In this document: piece by piece, positions 5,800 through 13,931 of the stretch
Numbering within the stretch: position 1 is the stretch's first letter
Layout: every line of letters begins with the position of its first letter
NCBI GenBank assembly: GCA_910584215.1
Contig: CAJTYI010000058.1
Span: 1 to 19,737, forward strand
DNA length: 19,737 nucleotides
Origin: an uncultured Roseburia sp.
GTDB lineage: Bacteria; Bacillota; Clostridia; Lachnospirales; Lachnospiraceae
Direction of reading: 5' to 3'
Program-made: the position numbers and the translations under genes
Notes under the pieces: generated by a model
The model's input: only the letters and a program-made list of their open reading frames with translations
What the model was told of the DNA's origin: nothing
The model's database searches: none

Positions 5800-7569
5800 G
5801 TGAAGAAGTTACTGATTTATCTGCGGGATTATAAAAAAGAAAGCGTGCTGGGGCCGCTGTTTAAGCTGTTGGAGGCGACATTTGAGTTGATCGTGCCGCT
5901 GGTGATGGCGGCCATCATCGACACGGGGGTCAACAGGGCGGACGGCGGTTATATCCGCAATATGTGTATGGTGTTGATCTTGCTGGCTGTTGTGGGATTA
6001 GTCTGCTCGATTACCGCCCAGTACTTCGCGGCCAAGGCGGCCGTTGGCTTTGCCACGGGGCTGCGAAGGGCCTTGTTTGCCCATATCGAGAGCCTCTCTT
6101 ACTCGGAGATGGATACGGTGGGAACGTCCACATTGATCACCCGTATGACGAGCGATGTCAATCAGGTGCAGAACGGGGTGAATCTTGTGCTGCGCCTGTT
6201 TTTGCGTTCTCCGTTTATCGTGTTTGGTGCCATGATTATGGCATTTACGATCGATGTGCAGGCGGCTTTGGTGTTTGTAGTTGCGATACCACTGCTTTCC
6301 GTCGTAGTGTTTGGCGTGATGCTTGTCAGTGTCCCTCTGTATAAGAAAGTGCAGGCGGCGCTGGATAAGGTGCTCGGGATTACGAGGGAAAATCTTACTG
6401 GTATCCGTGTGATACGCGCATTTAATAAAGAAGAAAGTGAAAAAGAAACCTACCGTGCCAACAATGATATTTTGACACGGGCTCAGCTCTATGTAGGGAA
6501 AATCTCGGCGTTGATGAATCCGCTGACCTATATTATTGTCAATGGAGCAATCATTGCGCTTATCTTAATCGGCGCATGGAGGGTAGAGTTTGGGCATATC
6601 ACTCAGGGGCAGGTAGTAGCGTTAGTCAACTATATGTCTCAGATTCTGGTGGAGCTTGTGAAGCTGGCCAATCTGGTGATACACATCAACAAATCCATCG
6701 CCTGCGGCAACCGTATCGCGGCTGTATTTGAGACGGAACCTTCGATCCAGGAGCGGCCAAATGAGGTGCTGTTTACAAAACCGGCTGTGAAAGAAGAAGT
6801 AAAATTACCTGCGGAATCAGTGTCTTTGGCGCACGGGGAGGAGAGCGTGACATTTGCTCATGTCGGCTTGACTTACGCGGGTGCAGGGGATGAGTCTTTG
6901 ACAGACATTGATTTTTCTGTGCGGCCAGGAGAGACGGTGGGGATTATCGGCGGCACCGGTTCGGGCAAATCTTCGCTGGTAAATCTGATTCCGCGGTTCT
7001 ATGAGGTGACGGCCGGAAGCGTGAGGGTGGACGGTGTCGACGTCAGGGAGTATAGTCTGGAACAACTGCGTGAAAAGATTGGTGTTGTGCCGCAGAAAGC
7101 GGTATTGTTTAAAGGAAGTATACGGGAAAATATGAGATGGGGCAATTCCGAGGCATCGGACGAAGAAATTTGGGAGGCGCTGTCCATATCGCAGGCAAAA
7201 GAATTTGTGGACACCAAAGACGGAAAACTTGACTTTATGATCGAGCAGGGAGGAAGAAATCTTTCCGGCGGACAGAGACAGCGTCTTACGATAGCGCGTG
7301 CTCTTGTGAGACGGCCAAAGATTCTGATCTTAGACGATAGCGCTTCTGCGCTTGACTATGCTACGGACGCCGCTCTGCGCAAGGCGATCGCGGGCAATCC
7401 CTGGGAGATGACGGTATTTATTGTCTCACAGAGGGCGGCGTCGATACAGCACGCAGACAAGATCGTCGTGCTCGACGACGGCAGGATTGTCGGTATCGGG
7501 TGCCACGAGGAGCTGTTAAAAGGCTGTGAAGTATATCAGGAAATTTATTATTCCCAGTTTAAAAAGTAA
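5800..7569 (+). CDS. Heterodimeric ABC exporter subunit with degenerate ATPase site
   Basis: This is a 589-aa half-transporter: a six-helix exporter membrane domain (~1-310) and an ATPase domain (~340-589). Walker A is GGTGSGKSS (K390), the signature LSGGQ (488-492) is canonical, and Walker B is LILDD with Asp513 where the catalytic Glu should be. The switch His is also replaced, by Gln544 (IVSQR). This is the non-catalytic partner pattern of exporters such as TM287/288, BmrCD and LmrCD. GTG 5800 follows AGAGG by 8 nt, in the duplicated sequence. Between the two domains is an insert (~320-345) of charged, weakly conserved residues. It pairs with the gene at 7595. The substrate is unknown: drug, lipid or peptide are all possible. 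Confidence 0.93.
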   Translation: MKKLLIYLRDYKKESVLGPLFKLLEATFELIVPLVMAAIIDTGVNRADGGYIRNMCMVLILLAVVGLVCSITAQYFAAKAAVGFATGLRRALFAHIESLSYSEMDTVGTSTLITRMTSDVNQVQNGVNLVLRLFLRSPFIVFGAMIMAFTIDVQAALVFVVAIPLLSVVVFGVMLVSVPLYKKVQAALDKVLGITRENLTGIRVIRAFNKEESEKETYRANNDILTRAQLYVGKISALMNPLTYIIVNGAIIALILIGAWRVEFGHITQGQVVALVNYMSQILVELVKLANLVIHINKSIACGNRIAAVFETEPSIQERPNEVLFTKPAVKEEVKLPAESVSLAHGEESVTFAHVGLTYAGAGDESLTDIDFSVRPGETVGIIGGTGSGKSSLVNLIPRFYEVTAGSVRVDGVDVREYSLEQLREKIGVVPQKAVLFKGSIRENMRWGNSEASDEEIWEALSISQAKEFVDTKDGKLDFMIEQGGRNLSGGQRQRLTIARALVRRPKILILDDSASALDYATDAALRKAIAGNPWEMTVFIVSQRAASIQHADKIVVLDDGRIVGIGCHEELLKGCEVYQEIYYSQFKK

Positions 7570-7594
7570 AGGCAGTGCGGAAGTGAGGATGGCG

Positions 7595-9349
7595 ATGAAA
7601 GAGAATAGAAAACGACAGGTGGATACGATCAGACGGGTGCTTTGCTATATCTCCAAGTATTGGACATATCTTGGCCTGTCTTTGCTGCTCGCGGCAGTGA
7701 CGGTGGTGCTCACCCTGTACTTTCCTATTTTAACCGGTCAGGCGATCGATTGTATCGTGACAAAGGGGCAGGTTGATTTTGCGGAGATCTATCATATATT
7801 AAAGGTGATGGCGGTGGTGATTGTGCTGACGGCGGCGGCACAGTGGATAATGAATGTGTGCAACAATAAGATTACTTACAATGTGGTGCGGGATATCCGA
7901 ACAGATGCTTTCCTGAAATTGCAGAGTATGCCGCTCTCCTACGTGGACAGCCGCTCTTACGGAGAGATTGTAAGCCGTATGATCGCAGACGTTGATCAGT
8001 TTGCAGACGGCTTGTTGATGGGCTTTACGCAGTTTTTTACGGGTGTTGCCACGATAATTGGCACGTTGATTTTTATGTTTTCGATCAATGTCAAGATTAC
8101 GCTCGCGGTCGTTATCCTGACGCCGATTTCATTTTTGGTGGCGGGCTTTATCGCCAAAAAAACCTTTTCCATGTTTAAGCTACAGTCTGAGACGCGCGGA
8201 GAGCAGACCGCATTTATAGAAGAAATGATCGGCAATCAGAAAGTGGTGACGGCATTTTCCCATGAGGAGGCGGCCAAGGCACAGTTTGACGAGATCAACG
8301 GGCGATTGCAAAGATATTCTTTGCGCGCGATCTTCTTTAGCAGTATCACAAATCCTGCGACACGCTTTGTCAACAGTCTAGTCTATGCCACGGTGGGCGT
8401 TGTGGGCGCTGTGACGGCGATCGCCGGCGGCATCAGCGTCGGACAGCTCGCCAGTATGTTAAGCTATGCCAACCAATATACCAAGCCGTTCAATGAGATT
8501 TCCGGTGTAATCACAGAGCTGCAAAATGCGCTGGCCTGTGCGGGCAGAGTACTCGAATTGATTGAGGAAGAGTCGGAGCAGCCGGATGCGGCAAACGCCA
8601 AAGTCTTAGAGGATGCGAAAGGCAGCGTTGCGCTGTCACATGTCAACTTTTCTTACACGGAGGGACAGAAGTTAATTCAGGATTTTAATTTGTCTGTGAA
8701 GCCGGGACAGAGAGTGGCTATCGTCGGTCCTACCGGATGCGGCAAGACAACGCTCATAAATCTTCTCATGCGGTTTTATGATGTGAAAAGCGGTGAGATT
8801 TGCGTGGACAATATCCCAGTGCGGGAGCTGACGAGAAAGAGCCTGAGAGGTAATTTCGGGATGGTACTGCAGGAGACTTGGCTAAGAAGCGGCACCATAC
8901 GGGATAATATTGCCATGGGCAGGCCCGAGGCGTCGATGGAAGAAATCATAGAGGCGGCCAAGGCGGCTCACGCGCACAGTTTTATCAAGAGACTTCCCGA
9001 AGGTTACGATACCTGGATTACGGAGGATGGCGGCAGTCTCTCGCAGGGGCAAAAGCAGCTTTTGTGTATTGCGCGGGTAATGCTTACGCTGCCGCCGATG
9101 TTGATTTTGGATGAGGCGACTTCGTCGATCGACACGCGCACGGAGATTAAAATACAGCAGGCGTTCGCGCGGATGATGAAAGGCCGCACCAGTTTTATAG
9201 TGGCGCACCGTCTCTCGACGATTCAGGAGGCAGATATTATTTTAGTGATGAAAGACGGCAATATTATAGAACAGGGAGATCACGAAGAATTGCTGGAAAA
9301 GAACGGATTTTATGCAAAATTGTATCACAGCCAGTTTGTCAATGCCTGA
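7595..9349 (+). CDS. Heterodimeric ABC exporter subunit with catalytic Glu
   Basis: This 584-aa half-transporter has an exporter membrane domain (~10-310) and an ATPase domain (~345-584). Walker A is GPTGCGKTT (K384), Walker B LILDE has the catalytic Glu507, and the switch is His538 (VAHR). The signature is the divergent LSQGQ (482-486). Hence one composite ATP site, this Walker A/B with LSGGQ of the partner, is competent. The other, the partner's Asp513/Gln544 with this LSQGQ, is degenerate. Such exactly complementary defects show an obligate heterodimer. I chose ATG 7595 because GAGG (7585-7588) lies 6 nt before it. ATG 7589 is possible, and a start at 7526 would overlap the previous gene by 44 bp. 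The gap to the upstream gene is 25 bp. Confidence 0.93.
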   Translation: MKENRKRQVDTIRRVLCYISKYWTYLGLSLLLAAVTVVLTLYFPILTGQAIDCIVTKGQVDFAEIYHILKVMAVVIVLTAAAQWIMNVCNNKITYNVVRDIRTDAFLKLQSMPLSYVDSRSYGEIVSRMIADVDQFADGLLMGFTQFFTGVATIIGTLIFMFSINVKITLAVVILTPISFLVAGFIAKKTFSMFKLQSETRGEQTAFIEEMIGNQKVVTAFSHEEAAKAQFDEINGRLQRYSLRAIFFSSITNPATRFVNSLVYATVGVVGAVTAIAGGISVGQLASMLSYANQYTKPFNEISGVITELQNALACAGRVLELIEEESEQPDAANAKVLEDAKGSVALSHVNFSYTEGQKLIQDFNLSVKPGQRVAIVGPTGCGKTTLINLLMRFYDVKSGEICVDNIPVRELTRKSLRGNFGMVLQETWLRSGTIRDNIAMGRPEASMEEIIEAAKAAHAHSFIKRLPEGYDTWITEDGGSLSQGQKQLLCIARVMLTLPPMLILDEATSSIDTRTEIKIQQAFARMMKGRTSFIVAHRLSTIQEADIILVMKDGNIIEQGDHEELLEKNGFYAKLYHSQFVNA

Positions 9350-9360
9350 TGGGTTTGACT

Positions 9361-9389
9361 CATTTATAAATGCCGGATTGTTATAAATG
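9361..9389 (+). repeat. Palindrome and direct repeat before the acyltransferase start
   Basis: CATTTATAAATG (9361-9372) is a perfect palindrome. Its half TTATAAATG (9364-9372) recurs at 9381-9389, overlapping the ribosome binding site of the next gene. It could be an operator or an mRNA processing site, or AT-rich coincidence. Confidence 0.3.
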
Positions 9390-9398
9390 GAGATTTTG

Positions 9399-10745
9399 AT
9401 GAAGAGAAAAGTACCGCTTGCTCCCGCGCAGGAGGCGCAGGAGAAAAAAAGAGAGAAGAGAAGGAAAGAGACGCGCGATATCCGCTGGGATCATCTCGAT
9501 AATACGGCGCATCTTTTTCCGGTGATCGCCGGGGAGAGCATGAGCAATGTGTACCGCATTAGCGTCACTTTGTCAGAGCTGATCGTGCCCAAGCTTTTGC
9601 AGCAGGCGCTGGATATCGTGCTGCCTAAATTTGACGGATTTAATCTCAGACTGCGACAGGGTGTATTCTGGTACTATTTTGAGGAGAACGGGAAACCGGC
9701 TCCAAGGGTGCGCGAAGAAAATACGTTTCCGTGCCGTTTCATTCGCCAGAATAAAAACCGCAGCTATATGTTCCGTGTGACTTACTACAAATACCGGATT
9801 AATCTGGAGGTTTTTCATGTTCTGACGGACGGTATGGGCGGCATCACGTTTTTAAAAGAACTGACTTATCAGTATCTGCGGCTTGTCCATCCGGAGTTAA
9901 AAGAGATTCACGGCGATTCTTTGAGCAGCGATATTTCTTTAAACCGTGAGGACAGTTTTTTGAAAAATTATAAAAAGAGTTCGACAAAAGGATATCAGAC
10001 GAAGAAAGCTTACCTGATTCGGGGAGAAAAACTGCGGCCCGGCGAGTTTGGGGTGATGCACGGTTATCTGAAAGTGCCGGAGTTAAAAGAGGTGACGCAC
10101 CGCTATGGGGTCAGCATCAACGAATATCTGGTGGGAATTTTTGTGTGGAGCGCATATATGGAATGTCTTCATGGTATGCCCTCGAAGCGTCCAATCCGCG
10201 TGGCTGTCCCGGTGAATCTAAGACCCTATTTTAATTCCATTACGACGAAGAATTTTTTTGCCATGGTTTCGGCAGAGTTTCATCCGACGGAGGATACCTA
10301 TCAATTTGAGCAGGTGTTGGAGATTGTGAAAAACAGTCTGCGTCAGCAGATTAACAGAGAACATCTGGAACAGTTATTTTCTTATAACGTATCCAACGAA
10401 AAGGTGTGGATTGCGCGCGCGGTGCCGCTCGTGCTCAAAAATATTGCCATGCGCATGGTCTACACATCATCGGCATTGGCCAACACCACGACGATCACCA
10501 ATATCGGTAATATACCCGTGGCGGAGGAATACCGCCCCTATGTCGAGTTATTCCACTCATTTCTTGCCATGTCGAAAGGGCAGCATCTGAAAGGAAATAT
10601 ATGCTCTTATGGCGATACGCTGGTGTTTAGCTTCAGCTACGACCTGATCGATGTATCTGTGCAGCGCGCTTTTTTCCGCAAGCTGGCGGAGGATGGTCTG
10701 ACGGTGGAGGTGGAGACAAACGGTATGGGAGAAAACAGCAGGTAA
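9399..10745 (+). CDS. Condensation/alcohol acetyltransferase-fold acyltransferase
   Basis: The 448-aa cytosolic protein contains HVLTDG (His140-Gly145), the HxxxDG active-site motif of the CoA-dependent acyltransferase superfamily (condensation domains, alcohol acetyltransferases, wax ester synthases). His would deprotonate the acceptor. Later features fit the two-lobed fold: RPIRVAVPVNLRPYF (~265) and NTTTITNIGN (~365). The N-terminal ~25 residues are a lysine/arginine/glutamate-rich extension. ATG 9399 follows GGAG by 6 nt; ATG 9387 lacks a site. It is 12 bp from a DUF6320 gene and close to an esterase gene, a grouping that suggests acyl transfer and removal on one product, perhaps a membrane lipid. 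Donor and acceptor are unknown. Confidence 0.85.
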   Translation: MKRKVPLAPAQEAQEKKREKRRKETRDIRWDHLDNTAHLFPVIAGESMSNVYRISVTLSELIVPKLLQQALDIVLPKFDGFNLRLRQGVFWYYFEENGKPAPRVREENTFPCRFIRQNKNRSYMFRVTYYKYRINLEVFHVLTDGMGGITFLKELTYQYLRLVHPELKEIHGDSLSSDISLNREDSFLKNYKKSSTKGYQTKKAYLIRGEKLRPGEFGVMHGYLKVPELKEVTHRYGVSINEYLVGIFVWSAYMECLHGMPSKRPIRVAVPVNLRPYFNSITTKNFFAMVSAEFHPTEDTYQFEQVLEIVKNSLRQQINREHLEQLFSYNVSNEKVWIARAVPLVLKNIAMRMVYTSSALANTTTITNIGNIPVAEEYRPYVELFHSFLAMSKGQHLKGNICSYGDTLVFSFSYDLIDVSVQRAFFRKLAEDGLTVEVETNGMGENSR

Positions 10746-10757
10746 AGGAGGGGACAT

Positions 10758-11426
10758 ATGAGTAAATGCAGACAATGTCATCTTGAGATACTCGACGAGA
10801 CGGAGCGCTGCCCGCTGTGCAACTCTGTGCTCGAGCAGACGATTGACGTGGAAAATATGTATCCCAATGTTTGGACCAAGTCGCGAAAATGGGCATTGGC
10901 GGGACGCATTTATCTGTTTGTGGCGATTTTGATGGAGGTTCTGCTGGTGTATATCAATGCGATGACCGAAAAGGAGTCCGGCATCTGGTGGAGTGCGATT
11001 GCAGGACTTGGTTTGCTGTACGGGTATATGCTGATTCGCTTTGCGATCTTGGGGCGTTCCGGCTATAAAGGAAAGACGATGGTATTGGTAATGATCGCTA
11101 TTTTGATCGCCGTCGCGGTTGACTTTGTGGTAGGATATCAGGGATGGTCCGTCAACTTCGCGCTTCCAAGCGGTATCTTGCTAGTGGATGTGGGGATCGT
11201 GGTGCTGATGATATACAATTCCCGGAACTGGCAGAGCTATATCATGTGGCAGATCGGCATGATCTGTTTAAGCGCCATGAACCTGCTGCTCTATCCGGCT
11301 GAAATAGTTACGTCACCCTATCTGGCGGCGATTGCCCTGGCAGTGTCAGGGGCGTTGTTTCTTGGTACCGTGATTATCGGCGACAGAAGGGCGCGAGTCG
11401 AATTAAGGAGGAGATTCCATATATAG
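10758..11426 (+). CDS. DUF6320 membrane protein with N-terminal zinc ribbon
   Basis: The 222-aa product opens with CRQC (residues 4-7) and CPLC (19-22), a four-cysteine zinc ribbon in the cytosol. About six hydrophobic helices follow (roughly 38-60, 75-95, 100-122, 132-152, 155-175, 182-205) and a basic tail (DRRARVELRRR). It matches my memory of DUF6320, a family named only by number. ATG 10758 follows AAGGAGGGG. It is tightly coupled to the acyltransferase gene upstream (12 bp). It may anchor or regulate that enzyme at the membrane, which is inference from position. No catalytic motif is evident. Confidence 0.8.
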   Translation: MSKCRQCHLEILDETERCPLCNSVLEQTIDVENMYPNVWTKSRKWALAGRIYLFVAILMEVLLVYINAMTEKESGIWWSAIAGLGLLYGYMLIRFAILGRSGYKGKTMVLVMIAILIAVAVDFVVGYQGWSVNFALPSGILLVDVGIVVLMIYNSRNWQSYIMWQIGMICLSAMNLLLYPAEIVTSPYLAAIALAVSGALFLGTVIIGDRRARVELRRRFHI

Positions 11427-11465
11427 TGTGAAGGGAACTTCTAATCGTTTTTTAAGATATTTACT

Positions 11466-11481
11466 CGCAGCGGAGGCTGCG
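11466..11481 (+). other. Hairpin in the DUF6320-esterase gap
   Basis: CGCAGC-GGAG-GCTGCG is a perfect 6-bp stem with a GGAG tetraloop. No T-tract follows (GCGTAAAAAGG), so it is not a standard terminator. It sits in the 98-bp gap and may adjust mRNA stability within the operon. Confidence 0.35.
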
Positions 11482-11524
11482 GCGTAAAAAGGTTAATAAA
11501 TACAGTTGGATGATGAGGATAGAG

Positions 11525-12496
11525 ATGAGAGAGACAGAGGGGAGCCTGCGCGGCAAGATTTTGCGCGACTTGATTGCGCATGCCGCGAAAGATCACCTGA
11601 TTGGGAAAAAAGTAAAGAATGGAGAGCTGCGCAGACAGCTGAGCGAGACGGAGCCGCCGTGGAAGTGTCCGGACTATTTTGTACTGACCCCCATAGAAAT
11701 GCCGGATTTTAAGATGGAACTTTTGGAAGTGAAAGAGGGGGAGGTAAAAAAAGATAATAAGGAAGGTATTGTCCTGACAAAAAATAATAACATGGTGATT
11801 TTACAGCTCCATGGCGGCGGATATGTGGCGCCGCTGCGCAATGCGTACCGCATGTTTGCGGGGCTTTATGTGGAGGTCAGTCATGGCATGAGTGTGCTGA
11901 CGATTGATTACCGCGTGGCGCCCGAAAATCCATATCCGGCTGCTCTTATGGATGCTTTTGCGGCGTTTATGTATCTACAGGAACAGGGATACGACCCGGC
12001 GCAGATTTTATTGGCGGGCGATTCCGCCGGCGGCGGTTTGGCGCTTGCGCTTTGTCACTATCTGAAAGATCAGGGGATGAAACTTCCCGGCGGCATTGTA
12101 GCCATGTCACCTTGGACGGATTTGACTGCTTCCGGCGATTCCTATACCACGAATTATGAGAGAGATCCGCTTTTTGGAAATACCAAAGACAGCCTGATTT
12201 ACAATAACAGTTATGCGGGCGACTATGACAAGACGCTGCCGTATCTTTCACCGCTGTTTGGAGATTTTACAGGTTTCCCGCCTATGTTAGTGCAGGCCGG
12301 TTCCTATGAGATGCTGCTGTCGGACTCGGTGGATATGGTGGCGAAAGCGAGGGCAGCGGGGGTAAAAGTACATCTGAGCGTGTACGACGGAATGTTTCAC
12401 ATATTTCAGATGGCAGCGAAGATGCTGCCGGAGTCGAAACGCGCGTGGGTGGAAATAGGGAAGTTTATTGATATATTAAATCATGATGAAAGATAA
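11525..12496 (+). CDS. HSL-family alpha/beta hydrolase (esterase)
   Basis: The 323-aa cytosolic esterase of the hormone-sensitive lipase type has the oxyanion motif HGGG (96-99) and the nucleophile elbow GDSAGG with Ser167. The conserved YRVAPE segment (~125) lies between them. The acid and base of the triad are probably Asp267 (LLSDS) and His292 (GMFHIF). It hydrolyses short or medium acyl esters. I chose ATG 11525 because GAGG (11515-11518) is 6 nt upstream; ATG 11510 and 11513 overlap that site. It follows the acyltransferase and DUF6320 genes and overlaps the radical SAM gene by 14 bp, so all four probably share a transcript. The real substrate is unknown. Confidence 0.9.
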   Translation: MRETEGSLRGKILRDLIAHAAKDHLIGKKVKNGELRRQLSETEPPWKCPDYFVLTPIEMPDFKMELLEVKEGEVKKDNKEGIVLTKNNNMVILQLHGGGYVAPLRNAYRMFAGLYVEVSHGMSVLTIDYRVAPENPYPAALMDAFAAFMYLQEQGYDPAQILLAGDSAGGGLALALCHYLKDQGMKLPGGIVAMSPWTDLTASGDSYTTNYERDPLFGNTKDSLIYNNSYAGDYDKTLPYLSPLFGDFTGFPPMLVQAGSYEMLLSDSVDMVAKARAAGVKVHLSVYDGMFHIFQMAAKMLPESKRAWVEIGKFIDILNHDER

Positions 12497-13403
12497 TACG
12501 AACAAACGAATGGAAATGAATTGTAATCTTTGTCCGCGAAACTGCGGTGTGAACCGTGCATGCGGGCAGATAGGAGTCTGCGGACAGACCGATCGCCTAA
12601 GAGTTGCGAGAGCGGCGCTCCATTTTTGGGAGGAGCCGTGCATCAGTGGCGAGATGGGTTCTGGCGCAGTCTTTTTTTCTGGCTGTTCCCTGCACTGTGT
12701 CTATTGTCAAAACAGTTCGATCGCCAAAGGCGGCGTTGGAAAAGAAATATCTGTTTCCCGTCTGGCGGAAAAGTTTCTTGAGCTGCAGGCGCAGGGAGCC
12801 AACAACATTAATCTTGTGACGGCGGGTCATTTTGTCATGCAGGTAATCGCAGCGTTAGAGCAGGCAAAAGCCGAAGGGCTGCGCATTCCAGTTGTTTACA
12901 ATACCAGCAGTTATGAGCATGTCGAGACGCTTCGGCGTTTAGAGGGGTATGTTGATATCTATTTGCCCGATTTTAAGTATATGGACGAGGCGCTGGCAGA
13001 GCGATATTCACACGCCAAAGATTATCCGGCTGTGGCGAAGGCGGCGATTGCCGAGATGGTGCGCCAGACCGGACCCGTGCGGCTCCGTGAGGAGACGGGA
13101 TTGGCGGAGCGGGGAACGATAGTCCGTCATCTGGTATTGCCGGGACATACAGAGGATTCCCAAAAGATACTCTTTTATCTGCACCAAACGTACGGGGATG
13201 ATATTTATGTCAGCATCATGAATCAGTATACGCCGCTTGCGCCTTTGCGGGAATATCCAGAGTTAAACCGCAGGCTCACGGAAGCAGAGTATGATGCGGT
13301 GGTGGACTATGCCATCGAGATTGGCATCGAAAATGGATTCATTCAGGAGGGGGAGACAGCCAAGGAGAGTTTTATTCCTTCTTTTGACTGTGAGGGAATT
13401 TGA
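12483..13403 (+). CDS. COG1313-type radical SAM protein (PflA-like activating enzyme homologue)
   Basis: The product is up to 306 aa. CSLHCVYC (Cys68, 72, 75) is the CxxxCxxC that binds the 4Fe-4S cluster and S-adenosylmethionine. A cysteine-rich N-terminus (CNLCPRNCG, then C..IGVCG) precedes it, as in COG1313/PflX proteins. Later segments (VVYNTSSYE, YLPDFKY, RHLVLPGH, SIMNQYTP) follow that family well. The fold resembles pyruvate formate-lyase activase, but no glycyl radical enzyme is nearby and the target of COG1313 is not established. The start is uncertain: ATG 12483 overlaps the esterase gene and has no good ribosome binding site, and ATG 12510 or 12516, just before the cysteines, are also possible. 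Confidence 0.88.
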   Translation: MMKDNTNKRMEMNCNLCPRNCGVNRACGQIGVCGQTDRLRVARAALHFWEEPCISGEMGSGAVFFSGCSLHCVYCQNSSIAKGGVGKEISVSRLAEKFLELQAQGANNINLVTAGHFVMQVIAALEQAKAEGLRIPVVYNTSSYEHVETLRRLEGYVDIYLPDFKYMDEALAERYSHAKDYPAVAKAAIAEMVRQTGPVRLREETGLAERGTIVRHLVLPGHTEDSQKILFYLHQTYGDDIYVSIMNQYTPLAPLREYPELNRRLTEAEYDAVVDYAIEIGIENGFIQEGETAKESFIPSFDCEGI

Positions 13404-13409
13404 TTGTAC

Positions 13410-13438
13410 TGTTTATGGGACAGCAAATCGTATATAAT
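13410..13438 (+). promoter_or_regulatory. Promoter-like element for the HAD gene
   Basis: A perfect TATAAT at 13433-13438 begins 29 bp after the radical SAM stop. The -35 at 17-bp spacing is only TGTTTA (13410-13415), so the match rests on the -10 box. The leader would be about 50 nt. Confidence 0.4.
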
Positions 13439-13495
13439 TAGGTATCATTTGTTAAGTGGCTAGCCAAAAGAGAACTCGCAGGAATGGAGAAAGTT

Positions 13496-13831
13496 ATGGT
13501 AGAGAGAACGGAACATGTGGAAATCATAGCGGTTGATTTTGATGGGACTCTGTGCAGAGACGAATTTCCTGGCATCGGGGAGGCGAACATAACATTGATT
13601 AGAACCTTGCTTGTGTGGAAAAAACAGGGAAAAAGGCTTGTTCTTTGGACTTGCCGATGCGGTGACGCGCTGCGGGAGGCGGTTCTTTGGTGTGCGCAGT
13701 TTGGTCTCGAGTTTGATGCTGTCAATGAAAATGTAGCGGAGGTGTTAGAGCGTTACGGAACGGAGTCCAGAAAGATTACAGCCGATCTCTACATAGATGA
13801 CAGAGCCGTAAGATTTGAGGAACTGCGGTGA
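13496..13831 (+). CDS. Small HAD-superfamily hydrolase
   Basis: The 111-aa product contains AVDFDGTL, HAD motif I with the nucleophile Asp and the +2 Asp. LWTCR supplies the motif II Thr, and YIDDRA near the C-terminus the acidic pair of motif IV. It lacks a cap domain and is short, like the stand-alone BT0820/polynucleotide-phosphatase-like HADs often annotated simply as hydrolase. It probably removes phosphate from a small metabolite or nucleotide in the cytosol. ATG 13496 is 6 nt after GGAG (13486-13489); ATG 13484 overlaps that site and was rejected. It is the last gene of typical base composition before the AT-rich island. Confidence 0.85.
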   Translation: MVERTEHVEIIAVDFDGTLCRDEFPGIGEANITLIRTLLVWKKQGKRLVLWTCRCGDALREAVLWCAQFGLEFDAVNENVAEVLERYGTESRKITADLYIDDRAVRFEELR

Positions 13832-13854
13832 TGTGGTGCTGTTGCTGGGTTGTG

Positions 13855-13881
13855 TGTAGCGAGATTTTGTGCTAGTATAAT
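13855..13881 (+). promoter_or_regulatory. Promoter-like element for the AT-rich three-gene island
   Basis: A perfect TATAAT lies at 13876-13881. A -35 at normal spacing is poor; the TTGTGT near 13850 is about 20 bp away. Transcription would start near 13888, about 45 nt before ATG 13932. A weak -35 may mean that an activator is needed. Confidence 0.4.
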
Positions 13882-13931
13882 TAAGAAGATCGGTAGTTGA
13901 GTCAAGTCTTTGAAAGCAGGAAATTAATACC

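Noticed and set aside
7526..7594. Longer N-terminus for the second ABC subunit
   Set aside because: It would overlap the first subunit gene by 44 bp and has no ribosome binding site, whereas GAGG lies 6 nt before ATG 7595.
11466..11481. Hairpin considered as an operon terminator
   Set aside because: No T-tract follows the stem; it is followed by GCGTAAAAAGG.
13832..13931. Attachment site or mobile-element boundary left of the AT-rich island
   Set aside because: No direct repeat was found matching the right side near 15881-15985, and there is no integrase, transposase or tRNA at either edge. Transfer is suggested only by base composition.
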